Origin: Actinophytocola sp044466355
Lineage (GTDB): Bacteria; Actinomycetota; Actinomycetes; Mycobacteriales; Pseudonocardiaceae
Direction of reading: 5' to 3'
NCBI RefSeq assembly: GCF_044466355.1
Contig: NZ_JBITMQ010000001.1
Coordinates: forward strand, 124,001 to 188,000
Length of the DNA stretch: 64,000 nt
In this document: positions 17,112 to 28,500 of the stretch, one piece after another
Layout: each line of letters opens with the position of its first letter
How positions within the stretch are numbered: position 1 is the first letter of the stretch
The notes under the pieces: model-generated
What the model saw: the letters and a program-made list of their open reading frames with translations, nothing else
What the model was told of the DNA's origin: nothing
Databases searched by the model: none
Translations under genes and position numbers: made by a program

Positions 17112-17117
17112 TATGAT
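17112..17117 (+). promoter_or_regulatory. -10 element TATGAT upstream of the 17138 gene
   Basis: TATGAT (17112-17117) matches the sigma-70-type -10 consensus at five of six positions and lies 20 nt before the likely start. No good -35 box is seen at 16-18 nt. It would make the following two-gene unit independent of the mevalonate operon. Confidence 0.45.
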
Positions 17118-17137
17118 CCGACCAGCGTCGTCGGGGG

Positions 17138-17797
17138 ATGGGGAGGCCGTTGTCGTTCCAGTACTACCTGTACGTCAGTGACAGCAAGGTCGACATGCTG
17201 CTCGCGCAGATGGACCCGGCCTTCACGCGCCGGCGCACCACCGAGGTGAGCCTGAACCTGAAGCTGTTCGGCGGCAAGCGGGCCACGGAGGCACCCGCGG
17301 GCGGCGAGCGCACGGCGAAGCTGCGGCGGGTGGTCCGCTACCTGGAAGAGCACGGCGATCTCGGCACGGTCGACGAGCCCGGCCAGTTCTTCTGGGGCCT
17401 GCTGCCGATGTGCTGGGGACCGTTCCCCGCCGAGCCGACGCTCGCGTACTTCGGTGGCAGCACCGGGCGGACCGTCGTCGGGCTCGGCGGGTCCGGGCAC
17501 CACATCCTCGGCGGTGGCCCCGCGCCCGTCGGCCAGACGCGGTCGGTGCTGCCGTCGATGCTGGCCGGCCTGCGCGCGGACCCGGAGATCGGCGCGCTGA
17601 CCGAGGCGATCAAGCACGAGGACGACGGGGCGCACAAGGGTGCGCTGGCCGCGGTGCAGCGGGCCACCGAAGCCATGCCGGGACCGGAGCAGAACCTCGA
17701 GTTCGTCGCCAAGCGGCTGCTGGACGGGCCCAGCCCCACGGCCGATGGCGGGCACGTCGTGCTCGGCACCCCGCTGTACGTGGCCCTGGTCGACTAG
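17138..17797 (+). CDS. Uncharacterised protein paired with a Ser/Thr kinase
   Basis: A 219-aa protein from ATG 17138, or 215 aa from TTG 17150, which has GGGGAGG just upstream. It opens with FQYYLYVSDSKVDMLLAQMDP, then has a basic segment, and a central run of short beta-strand-like segments (FFWGLLPMCWGPF, LAYFGGSTG, VVGLGGSGHHILGG). No signal peptide or membrane segment is visible. The opening resembles a small actinobacterial family of unknown function that I know as SAVMC3_10250/DUF7019-like, a recollection I cannot check. Its stop (TAG) directly abuts the ATG of the kinase gene, so the two are co-translated and probably act together. No function is claimed. Confidence 0.7.
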   Translation: MGRPLSFQYYLYVSDSKVDMLLAQMDPAFTRRRTTEVSLNLKLFGGKRATEAPAGGERTAKLRRVVRYLEEHGDLGTVDEPGQFFWGLLPMCWGPFPAEPTLAYFGGSTGRTVVGLGGSGHHILGGGPAPVGQTRSVLPSMLAGLRADPEIGALTEAIKHEDDGAHKGALAAVQRATEAMPGPEQNLEFVAKRLLDGPSPTADGGHVVLGTPLYVALVD

Positions 17798-20700
17798 ATG
17801 TGGTCCCCGGGGGACGTCGTGCTCGGGGTGTACGAGGTCCGTGACGTCGTCACCACCGGCGGCATGGGCCTGGTGTACCGCGTGTGGCACCGCCAGTGGG
17901 GCATGGAGCTCGCGGTCAAGACGCCGCGCCAGGAACTGGTCGCGTCCGCGGCCGACGCCGAACGGTTCGAAGCCGAGGCGGAAACCTGGGTCGGGCTCGG
18001 CGCGCACCCGCACGTCGTCAGCTGCGCCTACGTCCGCCGCGTCGACGGCACGCCCCGGGTGTTCGCCGAATGGGTCGGCGGGGGCAGCCTGGCCGAGGCC
18101 GTCCGCGACCGCGCGCTCTACGCAGGCGGTCACCGCCCGGCCCTGCGCCGGATCCTCGACCTGGCGATCCAGACCGCGTGGGGCCTCGGGCACGCGCACC
18201 AGCGCGGGGTGGTGCACCAGGACGTCAAGCCCGCCAACGTCATGCTCGAACCCGGCGGCGCGGCGAAGGTGACGGACTTCGGTCTCGCCAACCTCACCGG
18301 CGGAGGGGGCCTGACGCCGGAGTACTGCTCGCCCGAACAGGCCCGGGGCGAGCGGCTCGGCCCGGCGACGGACGTCTGGTCGTGGGCGGTGAGCGTGTTC
18401 GAGATGTTCGCGGGCGGGCCGCCCGCGATGTTCGGGCACGCGGCGGCGGGCGTGTTCGCCCGGTTCCTCGAAGCCGCGCCCGCCGACCCGGTCCTCCCGC
18501 CGGTGCCCGCGGACGTCGCCGACCTGCTGCGACGCTGCTTCGCCGAGGACCCCGCGGCCCGTCCGGCCGGCTTCGACGAGCTCGTCGACGAGCTGGCGGA
18601 GCTCTACCGCACCGCGACCTTCGAGCCGTACCCGCGGCAGCGGCCGGACGAAGCGCCGCTGCTCGCCGACGCGCTGTCCAACCGCGCGCTCTCCCTGCTG
18701 GACCTCGGGCACCCCGAGCAGGCGGACGACCTCTGGGAAGCGGCGCTGCGCGCCGACCCGCACCACCCGCACGCGACCTACAACCGCGGGCTGCGCCGGT
18801 GGCGGGCCGGGGTACAGACCGACCGGCAACTGGTCGCCGAGCTGGACGCGGTGCGGCTGACCGCGGACGGCGACCGGACCGCCGACCACCTGATCGCCGC
18901 CGTCCACGTCGAGCGCGGGGACAAGGATGCGGCGCTGCGCCTGCTCGGCGACCTACCGGACGGCCCGGACACCGCGGCCGCCCGCGCCCTGCCGGACCGG
19001 CAGGTCACCGAGCGGCCCGGCCCGGTCTACACCGACCGGGCGCACCCGATCGCGCTGAGCGCCGACGGGCGGGTGGCCGCGGTGACGTTCCGAGAACGGC
19101 AGACCGAGGTCTGGTCGCTGGCCGACGGGCGGGTGCGGTGCGGCCTGACCGGCCACGAGCACCGCCTGCGTTCGCAATCCCTGAGCACCGACGGCCGCGT
19201 GCTTGCCTCCTCCGACCAGAGCGGGCAGGTGCGGGTGTGGGACACGACGACGGGGGAGTGCACCCGCGCCGCGGCGGTTCCGGGTGGGGTGGAGGCCGTC
19301 GCGGTCAGCCCCGACGGGACCGTGGTGGCCACCGTCGCCGGCGACGGATCGGTGCGGGTGCTCGGTGACGCCGTGGAGGTGATCCGCGCCGGATCCCCTG
19401 AGTCCCAGTACGGCCGCGGCTGGGCGATCGCGGTCACCGCCGACAACGAGCGCGTCGTCGTGTTCGACGGCTTCACGTGGACGTTGCGGGTCCTGACCCG
19501 CACCGGCGAGGAGCTGTGGCGGGTGGACGGCCTGCGGCACAGCTGCGCCATCAGTCCCTCCGCCCGGTACGCGCTTTCGGCCACGCACGACAACAAGATG
19601 GCACTGCTGGACCTGACGACGTTCGACGTCACGGTCCTGGGCAGCGCCCGGCTGTGGAACAACGGTTTCGGCTGGCTCGCGGTCGGCGACGACGGCCGGA
19701 CCGCGGTGAACACCTTCGACGTCCTGCTCCAGAGCTGGCGGCTCGACGAGGGCCGGTGCACCTTCACCACGACCGTCCACTCCCGCGATCCGATGGACGT
19801 CGCCGTGGACGCAGCCGGCAGCACGGCGCTGGTTCTCCTCGGCAGCCGCACCCCGCGCACGGTGCACACCACGGCCGTCGTCCACGTGCCCGAGCCGGGG
19901 CCCGCCGCGCCGTGGAGCTACGCCCGCCCGCAGCCGACCGACCGCATCGCCGGGGACGCGCTGGTCGCCGAGGAAAACCTCGAGCTGGCCGCCGACTTCC
20001 TCGAAACCGGCCGCGTCGCCGACGCCCAGCGGCAGCTGGAGATCGTGCGCGCACTGCCCGCCTACCGGCGGCACCCGCGGCTGCGGAAGTTGTGGCGGCG
20101 GGTCGGCGCGGTCGGCGCGCGGACCGCGTTCGCCGGTGTCTGGCCGTCCCGCCGCTTCGATGCCGTGCTGCACGGTTCCTCGGCGCTCACGCGGGACGGG
20201 CGCTACGCCTTCGCGAACTTCTTCGGCCGGGAGGCCCGGATCATCGACCTGCGCACCGGCGACGTGGTGGTGTCACGGGACCGGCACGAGGTGGACTCCG
20301 AATTCGCGACCGCCTGCGCCGACGACCGCCATGTCCTCACGCGCGACGCCGATGGCGCCGAGGTGCTGTGGCACCTCCGGACGGCCAGGCAAGCCGGTGT
20401 GATCGTGCGGGACGAGGCGGGACATCCCGTGTTCAGGGACGAGAACCCCGCTTTCGAGTTCTGGCGCCGAAGCGGACTCAGCCTCCTGCGCAACCGGGCG
20501 ACCCGCCGACCGGTGCACGGGTGGTCGGCGCACGAGGACGAGTGGGTGGTGCTGTTCGGCGACGTCGCCGTCCTGGTCCGAGGCGAACGCGCCTTCGTGT
20601 TCGATACCGGGGACTTCGGGCTCGTGCGGGAGACACGCGTCTTCGCGGAGGCGGGGAAGGTCGCGGCGAGCACCGACGGCCGCGTGCTCGCCGCCGCGCC

Positions 20701-21004
20701 GGGCTTCGTGGACAGCAGCGGGCAGATCGTGCTTTCGGTGGCGGGGTCGGCCGAAACCGTGGCCGAGGTGGCCGACGACCGGGTGGTGTCCCTGGCGTTG
20801 TCGGCGGATGGCGACCTCCTGCTCACGGCGTCGCCGCGGCTGCTGCGCCTGTGGCACCTGCCGAGCGACAGCCTGGTCACCGAGGTCGAATGCCGCCAGG
20901 ACGTCATCGACGTCGAGCTGTCCGCCGACGGCTCCACCGTGGCGGCCATCCTGGGCCACCACGACGTCCAGTGCTGGGAGCTGGACTGGGACTACCGCGT
21001 GTAG
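17798..21004 (+). CDS. Soluble Ser/Thr protein kinase with C-terminal WD40-like propeller
   Basis: A 1068-aa protein. The kinase domain (about residues 8-270) has a glycine loop TTGGMGLVYRVW, the ATP-binding Lys in LAVKTPRQ, HQDVKPANVM in place of the usual HRD (Gln141 for Arg), and DFGLANL. TPR-like helices follow at about 288-330. The rest (about 405-1065) has repeated beta-blade segments such as LTGHEHRLRSQSLSTDGRVLASS and VRVWDTTTG. No transmembrane helix is present, unlike PknB-type sensors, so it is probably cytosolic. The HRD change is seen in kinases not activated by loop phosphorylation. Role unknown; it may sense an intracellular ligand or partner through the propeller, with the 17138 protein as candidate partner. 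Confidence 0.88.
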   Translation: MWSPGDVVLGVYEVRDVVTTGGMGLVYRVWHRQWGMELAVKTPRQELVASAADAERFEAEAETWVGLGAHPHVVSCAYVRRVDGTPRVFAEWVGGGSLAEAVRDRALYAGGHRPALRRILDLAIQTAWGLGHAHQRGVVHQDVKPANVMLEPGGAAKVTDFGLANLTGGGGLTPEYCSPEQARGERLGPATDVWSWAVSVFEMFAGGPPAMFGHAAAGVFARFLEAAPADPVLPPVPADVADLLRRCFAEDPAARPAGFDELVDELAELYRTATFEPYPRQRPDEAPLLADALSNRALSLLDLGHPEQADDLWEAALRADPHHPHATYNRGLRRWRAGVQTDRQLVAELDAVRLTADGDRTADHLIAAVHVERGDKDAALRLLGDLPDGPDTAAARALPDRQVTERPGPVYTDRAHPIALSADGRVAAVTFRERQTEVWSLADGRVRCGLTGHEHRLRSQSLSTDGRVLASSDQSGQVRVWDTTTGECTRAAAVPGGVEAVAVSPDGTVVATVAGDGSVRVLGDAVEVIRAGSPESQYGRGWAIAVTADNERVVVFDGFTWTLRVLTRTGEELWRVDGLRHSCAISPSARYALSATHDNKMALLDLTTFDVTVLGSARLWNNGFGWLAVGDDGRTAVNTFDVLLQSWRLDEGRCTFTTTVHSRDPMDVAVDAAGSTALVLLGSRTPRTVHTTAVVHVPEPGPAAPWSYARPQPTDRIAGDALVAEENLELAADFLETGRVADAQRQLEIVRALPAYRRHPRLRKLWRRVGAVGARTAFAGVWPSRRFDAVLHGSSALTRDGRYAFANFFGREARIIDLRTGDVVVSRDRHEVDSEFATACADDRHVLTRDADGAEVLWHLRTARQAGVIVRDEAGHPVFRDENPAFEFWRRSGLSLLRNRATRRPVHGWSAHEDEWVVLFGDVAVLVRGERAFVFDTGDFGLVRETRVFAEAGKVAASTDGRVLAAAPGFVDSSGQIVLSVAGSAETVAEVADDRVVSLALSADGDLLLTASPRLLRLWHLPSDSLVTEVECRQDVIDVELSADGSTVAAILGHHDVQCWELDWDYRV

Positions 21005-21059
21005 CCGTTGCGCCGCGTCACATCGCCGGTGCGCTCGCAGGCGGCGTGCGCGGGTTTCC

Positions 21060-22747
<1,688 letters not shown>

Positions 22748-22751
<4 letters not shown>

Positions 22752-25081
22752 CGTCTGGCCTCTCGCCGCCTGCGCATCCGGTCCGCGGCCCTGCGCACCG
22801 CGTGTTCGGTGTGCTCGGTGTCTGCCGGGGCGCCGCGCAGGTACGCGGCCAGGCCGGCCACCGTCGGGTGTTCGAACAGTCGCGTCATCGGCACCTCGGT
22901 GCCCAGCGCGGTCCGCAGCCGCCGCTGCACGACGGCGAGCTGCAGCGAGTGCCCGCCCAGTTCGACGAAGCTCACGTCCCGCGGCACCGCCCGCAGACCG
23001 AGCACCGCGCACCAGATCCCGGCCACCACGCGCTCCAGCTCGTCGGCCGTACCGTCCACTGTGGACCCCGCGGTGGGGGTCCCCGGCACGGGCAGCGCTT
23101 CGGCGTCCAGCTTGCCGGTCGCGGTCATCGGCAACGCGGGCACGACGACCACGGCTCTGGGCAGCATGAAGTCCGGCAGCACGGCGGCGAGCCGCGTGCG
23201 CACCGCGGTGACGTCCACGTCCCGGCCCGGCGCCGGAACCACGTAGCCGATGATCTCGCGCTCGTCCGCGGCAGTGGGTCGTGCCACCACCGCCGCCTGT
23301 CCCACGCCGGGCAACGCGGCCAGCCGCGCCTCGACCTCACCCAGTTCGACCCGGAACCCGCGGATCTTCACCAGCCGGTCGGTGCGGCCGAGGAAGACGA
23401 GTCGTCCGTCCGGTTGCCGGGTCGCCAGGTCGCCGGTGCGGTAGGCCCGCGTTCCCCGGTGCTCGACGAACCGGGCCTCGGTGAGCTCCGGCCTGCGCCA
23501 GTAGCCCGGCGCCACGTGCGCGCTGCGGGCCAGCACCTCGCCACGCAGGCAGGCGGGCCGCCCGGCCGGGCTCACGAGCACCACCTCGATGCCGGACATC
23601 GGGTGGCCGACCGGGACCACCGCCTGTCCGGGCCGCTCGTCCGGCCCGATGTGGTTCTGCGCGACGAAGCTGACCTCGGTGGTGCCGTAGCCGTTGACGA
23701 ACACCACGTCCGGTGCGAAGTGCCGCCGTGCCAGCGCGACGTCGTGCGCGGTGACCTCCTCGCCGCCCAGCAGCACCGCGCGGACGTTCGGCAGTCTGCC
23801 GGCGTCGCCGAGCCCGGCGACCAGGTACCGGTACACCGTGGGCGTCGAGTGGTAGACGCTGACCCGGTGTCTGTCCAGTGTGGACGTCAGGTGGTCCAGG
23901 CCGGTGTTCCTGATGTCCACCGGCACCGCGGCCGCGCCGGCGAGCAGCGCGCCGAACGTGTCGGTGACGGCCATGTCGAAGCCGAAGGAGGTGACCACGC
24001 TGGTCCGGTCCGCCGGGGTGATGCCGAAGTTGCGGACGTGGTTGGCGATCCCGAACAGCACGTTGCGGTGGCTCTGCACCACACCCTTCGGCCTGCCGGT
24101 GGACCCCGACGTGTAGAGCAGGTAGGCGATGTCGTCCGGCTCGGCCGGGCCGGCGAGCCCGGTCAGGTCCGCGTCCCCCGGCTGTCCGATGTGGACCACG
24201 GGCAGATCGCGTCCCGCGTCGGCGAGCACCCCGGCGGCCAGCCCCTCGTGTTCGGCGTCGACGAGCAGCACCTCCGCGTCGCTGTCGAGCAGGATGTCGG
24301 CCAGCCGGGCGCGCGGGTAGGTCGGATCCAGCGGCACGTACGACTTGCCCGCGGCCAGCGCGGCCAGCAGCGCGGTCACCGTCGCCGCCCCGTGCCCGCA
24401 CAGCAGCGCGGCCGCCCCGCCCGGGGTCAGGGCCGCCGCCGTGCGCGCCACCGCGGTGGCCAGCTCCCGGTAGGTGAGGCACGCGTCGTCGGCCAGCACG
24501 GCGGGCCGGGCCGGATGCTCGGCGACCTGTGCGGCGAACGCCGCCGGGATCGACCGGTGCGCGGCGATCCGGTCGGCCAGGAGCACCGCGTCCGGGTGCG
24601 GGTCCGCGACCACCGGCCGGGTTCGCTCGTACGCGCAGACCGGCAGCAGGTCGGCGGTCGACCGGGCCGGGTCGGCGGCCAGCTCGGCGAACAACCCGGC
24701 GAGGTCGGCGTGCAGCGGCTCGGTCAGCCCGGCCGGACAGTCCGGCACGGACACCGTCCACATCGGACCGGACACGTCCAGTGCGCACCGCACCACCCCG
24801 GACAGCGGCAGCCCCGGGTCCGCGGGGGGCAGCGGCCCGGTCACGGACCGGACCCGTGGCGGCACGTCGGCGAACGGCCGGTCCTCGGTCAGGTCCACCG
24901 CCACGGTGCCGCCCGTCCAGGACAGCACCTGCTCCGCCGTGCCGGTGTACCGGCGCAGCAGCAGCGCGACGGCCGCGAGCACGACCCGTTCCCGGCCCGC
25001 ACCCGCCACGTCCGCCAGCGCGTCCAGCTCCGCGACGTCGTCGACGACGACCTCCGGCACGTCAGCCTCCATGAGCGACAC
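22748..25081 (-). CDS. NRPS: partial C-like region, A domain, T domain
   Basis: 777 residues from GTG 25081. The first 190 or so resemble the C-terminal half of a condensation domain (LLLRRYTGTAEQVL) and lack any HHxxxDG motif. An adenylation domain follows, with LLYTSGSTGRPKGVV near residue 328, NGYGTTEVSF and YRTGDLATRQPDG. A carrier domain has its Ser in ELGGHSLQL near residue 710. Specificity residues include Asp235 in GFDMAVTDTFG, so an alpha-amino acid is expected; the rest matches no code I know. The true 5' end appears to lie upstream in another frame: codon bias shows coding sequence extending back to about 25137, where a one-base frameshift joins the ORF at 25313. The gene may thus be damaged or mis-sequenced. 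Confidence 0.88.
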
Positions 25082-25313
25082 CCGGTGGCCCCGGTACTCG
25101 CCGAGCCCGCGCCACGTCGCGGTGGCGGCCCCGAGGAAACTCCCGGACGTCGTCGGTCAGCTCGGGCAGCGCGAACGCGGGTGCGAACCCGGGTGTGCCC
25201 GGGGCGTCCGCCGGTTCCGCGCCACACCCCGCCGCGGCGGCCGCGATGGTGTCGTAGTAGTCCACGATCAGGTTCCGGATGATCGCGCCGGTGTCGGTGG
25301 GCGGTGCGAGCAT
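25062..25313 (-). pseudogene. Frameshifted 5' end of the A-T NRPS gene
   Basis: An 83-codon frame from ATG 25313 with GAGGGAG 10 nt upstream. Its first 58 or so codons have near-perfect GC third positions. After the TTT at 25139-25137 the GC3 bias disappears in this frame and appears in the frame of the downstream NRPS gene, which is open from just before that point. Removing one base (TTT to TT) gives a continuous 854-codon NRPS (22748-25313). This is therefore the NRPS N terminus rather than a separate peptide gene. A mutation, a sequencing error or a programmed +1 shift are the alternatives. Confidence 0.75.
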
Positions 25314-25505
25314 GGTGCGCGCTCCCTCGGTGCTCTTCTGGCCGTCAGGGGTCGGGGTGGTGCGCACGAGGACACACGACCAGGAAAAGGGAAGGGAGAT
25401 CAATCAGCCAAATGGCCCCACCCGGGCCCGTCTGCGCGAAATGTGGCGGAAATTTGATCCAATCGAGCCGCCGGGAACGCCCGTTCGGGAAGGTAGATTC
25501 CGACC
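25314..25505. promoter_or_regulatory. Divergent promoter region of the NRPS-PKS operons
   Basis: This is a less GC-rich 192-bp gap. GAAATGTG (25438-25445) and GAAATTTG (25449-25456) form an 11-bp-periodic pair as in SARP sites. TAGATT at 25494-25499 is a good actinomycete -10 and lies only 6 nt before GTG 25506, suggesting a leaderless transcript for the rightward operon. GAACGCCCGTTC (25475-25486) is a short inverted repeat just upstream of it. No -35 consensus was found. Confidence 0.5.
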
Positions 25506-28500
25506 GTGTGTGAGCGGACTGGCCCCGGACCGACCGGCGCGGTGAACCCGGCGGCACCGGCGTTCGGTCCCCGGCTCGCCTATCCCGACCGTTGCCTGCA
25601 CGACCTCGTCGCCGACCAGGCGCGGCTGCGCCCGGACGCGGTGGCTGTCGAGCAGGGCGACCGCCACCTGACCTACCGCGACCTGCTCGGCGCCACGGGC
25701 GCGGTCGCCGCGGCACTGCGTGCGCGGGGCGTGCGCGCGGACGACCTGGTCGGGGTGTGCCTGGACCGCCGCCCGGAACTGGCCGCCGCCCTGCTGGGCG
25801 TGCTCGCCGCGGGCGCGGGCTGCGTGCCCCTGGACCCGGCGCTCCCACCCGAGCGGCTGCGGGCCATGGCCGAGGAGGCCGGGCTCACGACCGTCGTGGG
25901 GGAGAACCCGTTCGGAGGGGACGTCGAGGTGGTGCCCGTGCCCGAGCACCCGGCGCCCTACCGGCCCGGGCCCGCCACGCTCGGCACGACCGCGCTCGTG
26001 CTGTTCACCTCGGGCTCCACGGGCAGGCCCAAGGGTGCCGTGCTCGAGCACCGGGGCATCACCGAGTTCGTCACCAGCTTCGCCGCGTTCGCCGGGATGA
26101 ACCACGACACCCGGTGCCTCGGGTTCGCCACGATCAGCTTCGACGCCTCGGTCATCGACCTGCTCGCGCCGCTCGCCGCGGGCGGGACCGTCGCGCTGGC
26201 GAGCGCCGCCCACCGCGCCGACCCCACCCGCCTGCACCGGTTCTGCGCCGACCACGCCGTCAACACGGTGTACCTGCCAGCGGCGCTGCTGCCGGTGGCG
26301 GACCCTGCCCTCCTGCCCGACGTGCGGTTGATCATGACCGGTGGCGAGGCGCCCGGGCCCGAGCAGGTCGAGCGGTGGACCGCGGGAGGCAGGCGGTTCT
26401 TCAGCGTGTACGGCCCGACCGAGGCGACCGTGCTCGTGACGTGGTTCGACGCGAGCGGTCACTGGGAACGGCCGCTGCCCATCGGCGTCCCGGCCACGAA
26501 CCACAGCATCCACGTGGTCGACGCCGAGCTGCGCGAGGTACCCGCCGGGGCACCGGGGGAGGTGCTGACCGGCGGGCCCGGCCTCGCGCGGGGCTACCTC
26601 GGCGACCCGGTCCGCACCGCCGTCCGGTTCGTGCCCGACCCGTTCTCCGGCGAGCCCGGCGCCCGGCTCTACCGCACCGGCGACCTCGCCCGCCGGCTCC
26701 CGGACGGCAACCTGGAGTTCCTCGGCCGCATCGACAGGCAGGTCAAGATCCGCGGCCAGCGCATCGAGCTGGGTGAGGTCGAGGCGGTGCTGCGCGGGCA
26801 CCCCGGCGTGCGCCACGCCGCCGTCGAGGCGCTCCCCGGACCGGAACTGGTCGCCTACGTGAGCGGTGCCGTCGACGCCACCGAGCTGCGCGCCCACTGC
26901 GCGCGACGGCTCGCCGACGCGTCGGTCCCGACCCGGATCCACGTCCTCGCCGAGCTGCCGGTGAACGCCAACGGCAAGGTGGACTTCGCGAAGGTCCGTG
27001 AGCTGGCCGTCGAGGGGCCCGCCCCTCGGCAGGCGCCTTCGCCGCCCGCCACCGCCGTCGAGATCCAGGTCGCCGACGGCTGGGCGGCCGTGCTGGGCGC
27101 GCCGCCCGAGGACCGCGACACCGACTTCTTCACCCGCGGCGGCCACTCCATCACCGCGATGCGGCTGGTGACCGACCTGCGCGCCCGGCTGCGCCGCGAC
27201 GTGGCGATCGAGGACGTGCTGACCGGCCGCACGCTGCGCGGGATCGCCGCCAAGGCCGGGGCCGCGGCCCCGGCCGGCACCGAACCACCCGTGCGGGGGC
27301 GCCCACCCGCGCTCTCCCCGGCGCAGCGGCGGCTGTGGTTCCTCGACCGCTACTCACCCGCCGCGGGCGCGGCGTACAACGCGGTGCTGGCCGAGCGGCT
27401 CACCGGGCCGCTCGACGTCCCCGCGTTGACGGCCGCGCTCGCCGCCGTCGCCGCCCGGCAGCAGGTGCTGCGCTGGCGCGTCCCCGACACCGACGGCAGG
27501 CCGTACGCCGTGGTCGACCCGCCGGGCCCGGTGCCGCTGCCCGTCGTCCCGGTGCGGGCGGCGGACCTGCCCGCGCGGCTCGCCGCCGGGGTCGCGCGGC
27601 CGTTCGACCTCGCCACCGACACGCTGTGGCGGGCGGAGCTGTACCGGCTCGGACCCGACGACCACGTCCTCGCCGTCCACGCGCACCACGCCGTGTTCGA
27701 CGGCTGGTCACAGGCGCTGCTGTACGACGACCTGGCCGCGGCCTACGCGCGTGCCCTGACCGGTGCGCCCGCCGACCTGCCCGCCCTGCCCGCCACCTAC
27801 GGCGACTACGTGGCCTGGCGCGCCGAGCGGAGCGGGCGGCGCGGAGCGGACGACCTGGCGTGGTGGGTCGACCACCTCACCGGCGTGCCCGCCGTGCTGC
27901 AGCTGCCCAGTGCCCGGCAGCGGCCCGCCGAGCAGACCTACAGCAGCGCGTCGGTCACCGCGGCGCTCGACCCGGCCCGTACCGCCGAGGTCGCGGCGCT
28001 CGCCGCCCGGCTCGGCGCCACCCCGGCCGCGGTGCTGCTCGCCGCGTTCGGGCTGGTCCTGTCCTGGCAGAGCGGGCTGCCCGACCTCGTGGTCGGCACC
28101 CCGGCCGTGGACCGCAGGCACGCCGACTTCGAGCGCATGGTCGGGTTCTTCATCGACATCGCGCCGCTGCGGCTGCGGTGTTCCGACGAGGCGGGGTTCG
28201 CCCAGCACGTCCGCGCCGCCCGCGACGAGCTGCTGGCCGCGCTCGCCCACCCCGAGGCGCCGCTGGAGCGGATCGTCGACGGGCTGGGGCTCGGTGGCAG
28301 GCTGGACCGCAACCCGCTGGTGCAGGTGCTGTTCAACATGTACACCTTCCCCGCGCCCCGCCTGGAGCTGACCGGGGTCGCAGGCGAACCCGTGCCGGTG
28401 ACCGCGCCCGGCTCGCCCTTCGACCTCACCCTCTACGGCGTCGAGCGGGACGGCCGCCTGCGGCTGGAGATCCTCTACAGCACCGACGTCTACGACCACG

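Noticed and set aside
18953..20173. Leftward ORF opposite the kinase propeller
   Set aside because: Antisense shadow of a frame with clear WD-like blades; no ribosome site or domain.
25062..25313. Possible RiPP precursor peptide gene for the LanB-like proteins
   Set aside because: Its tail after 25139 has no coding bias, and the sequence continues naturally into the downstream NRPS frame, so it is better explained as the frameshifted NRPS N terminus.
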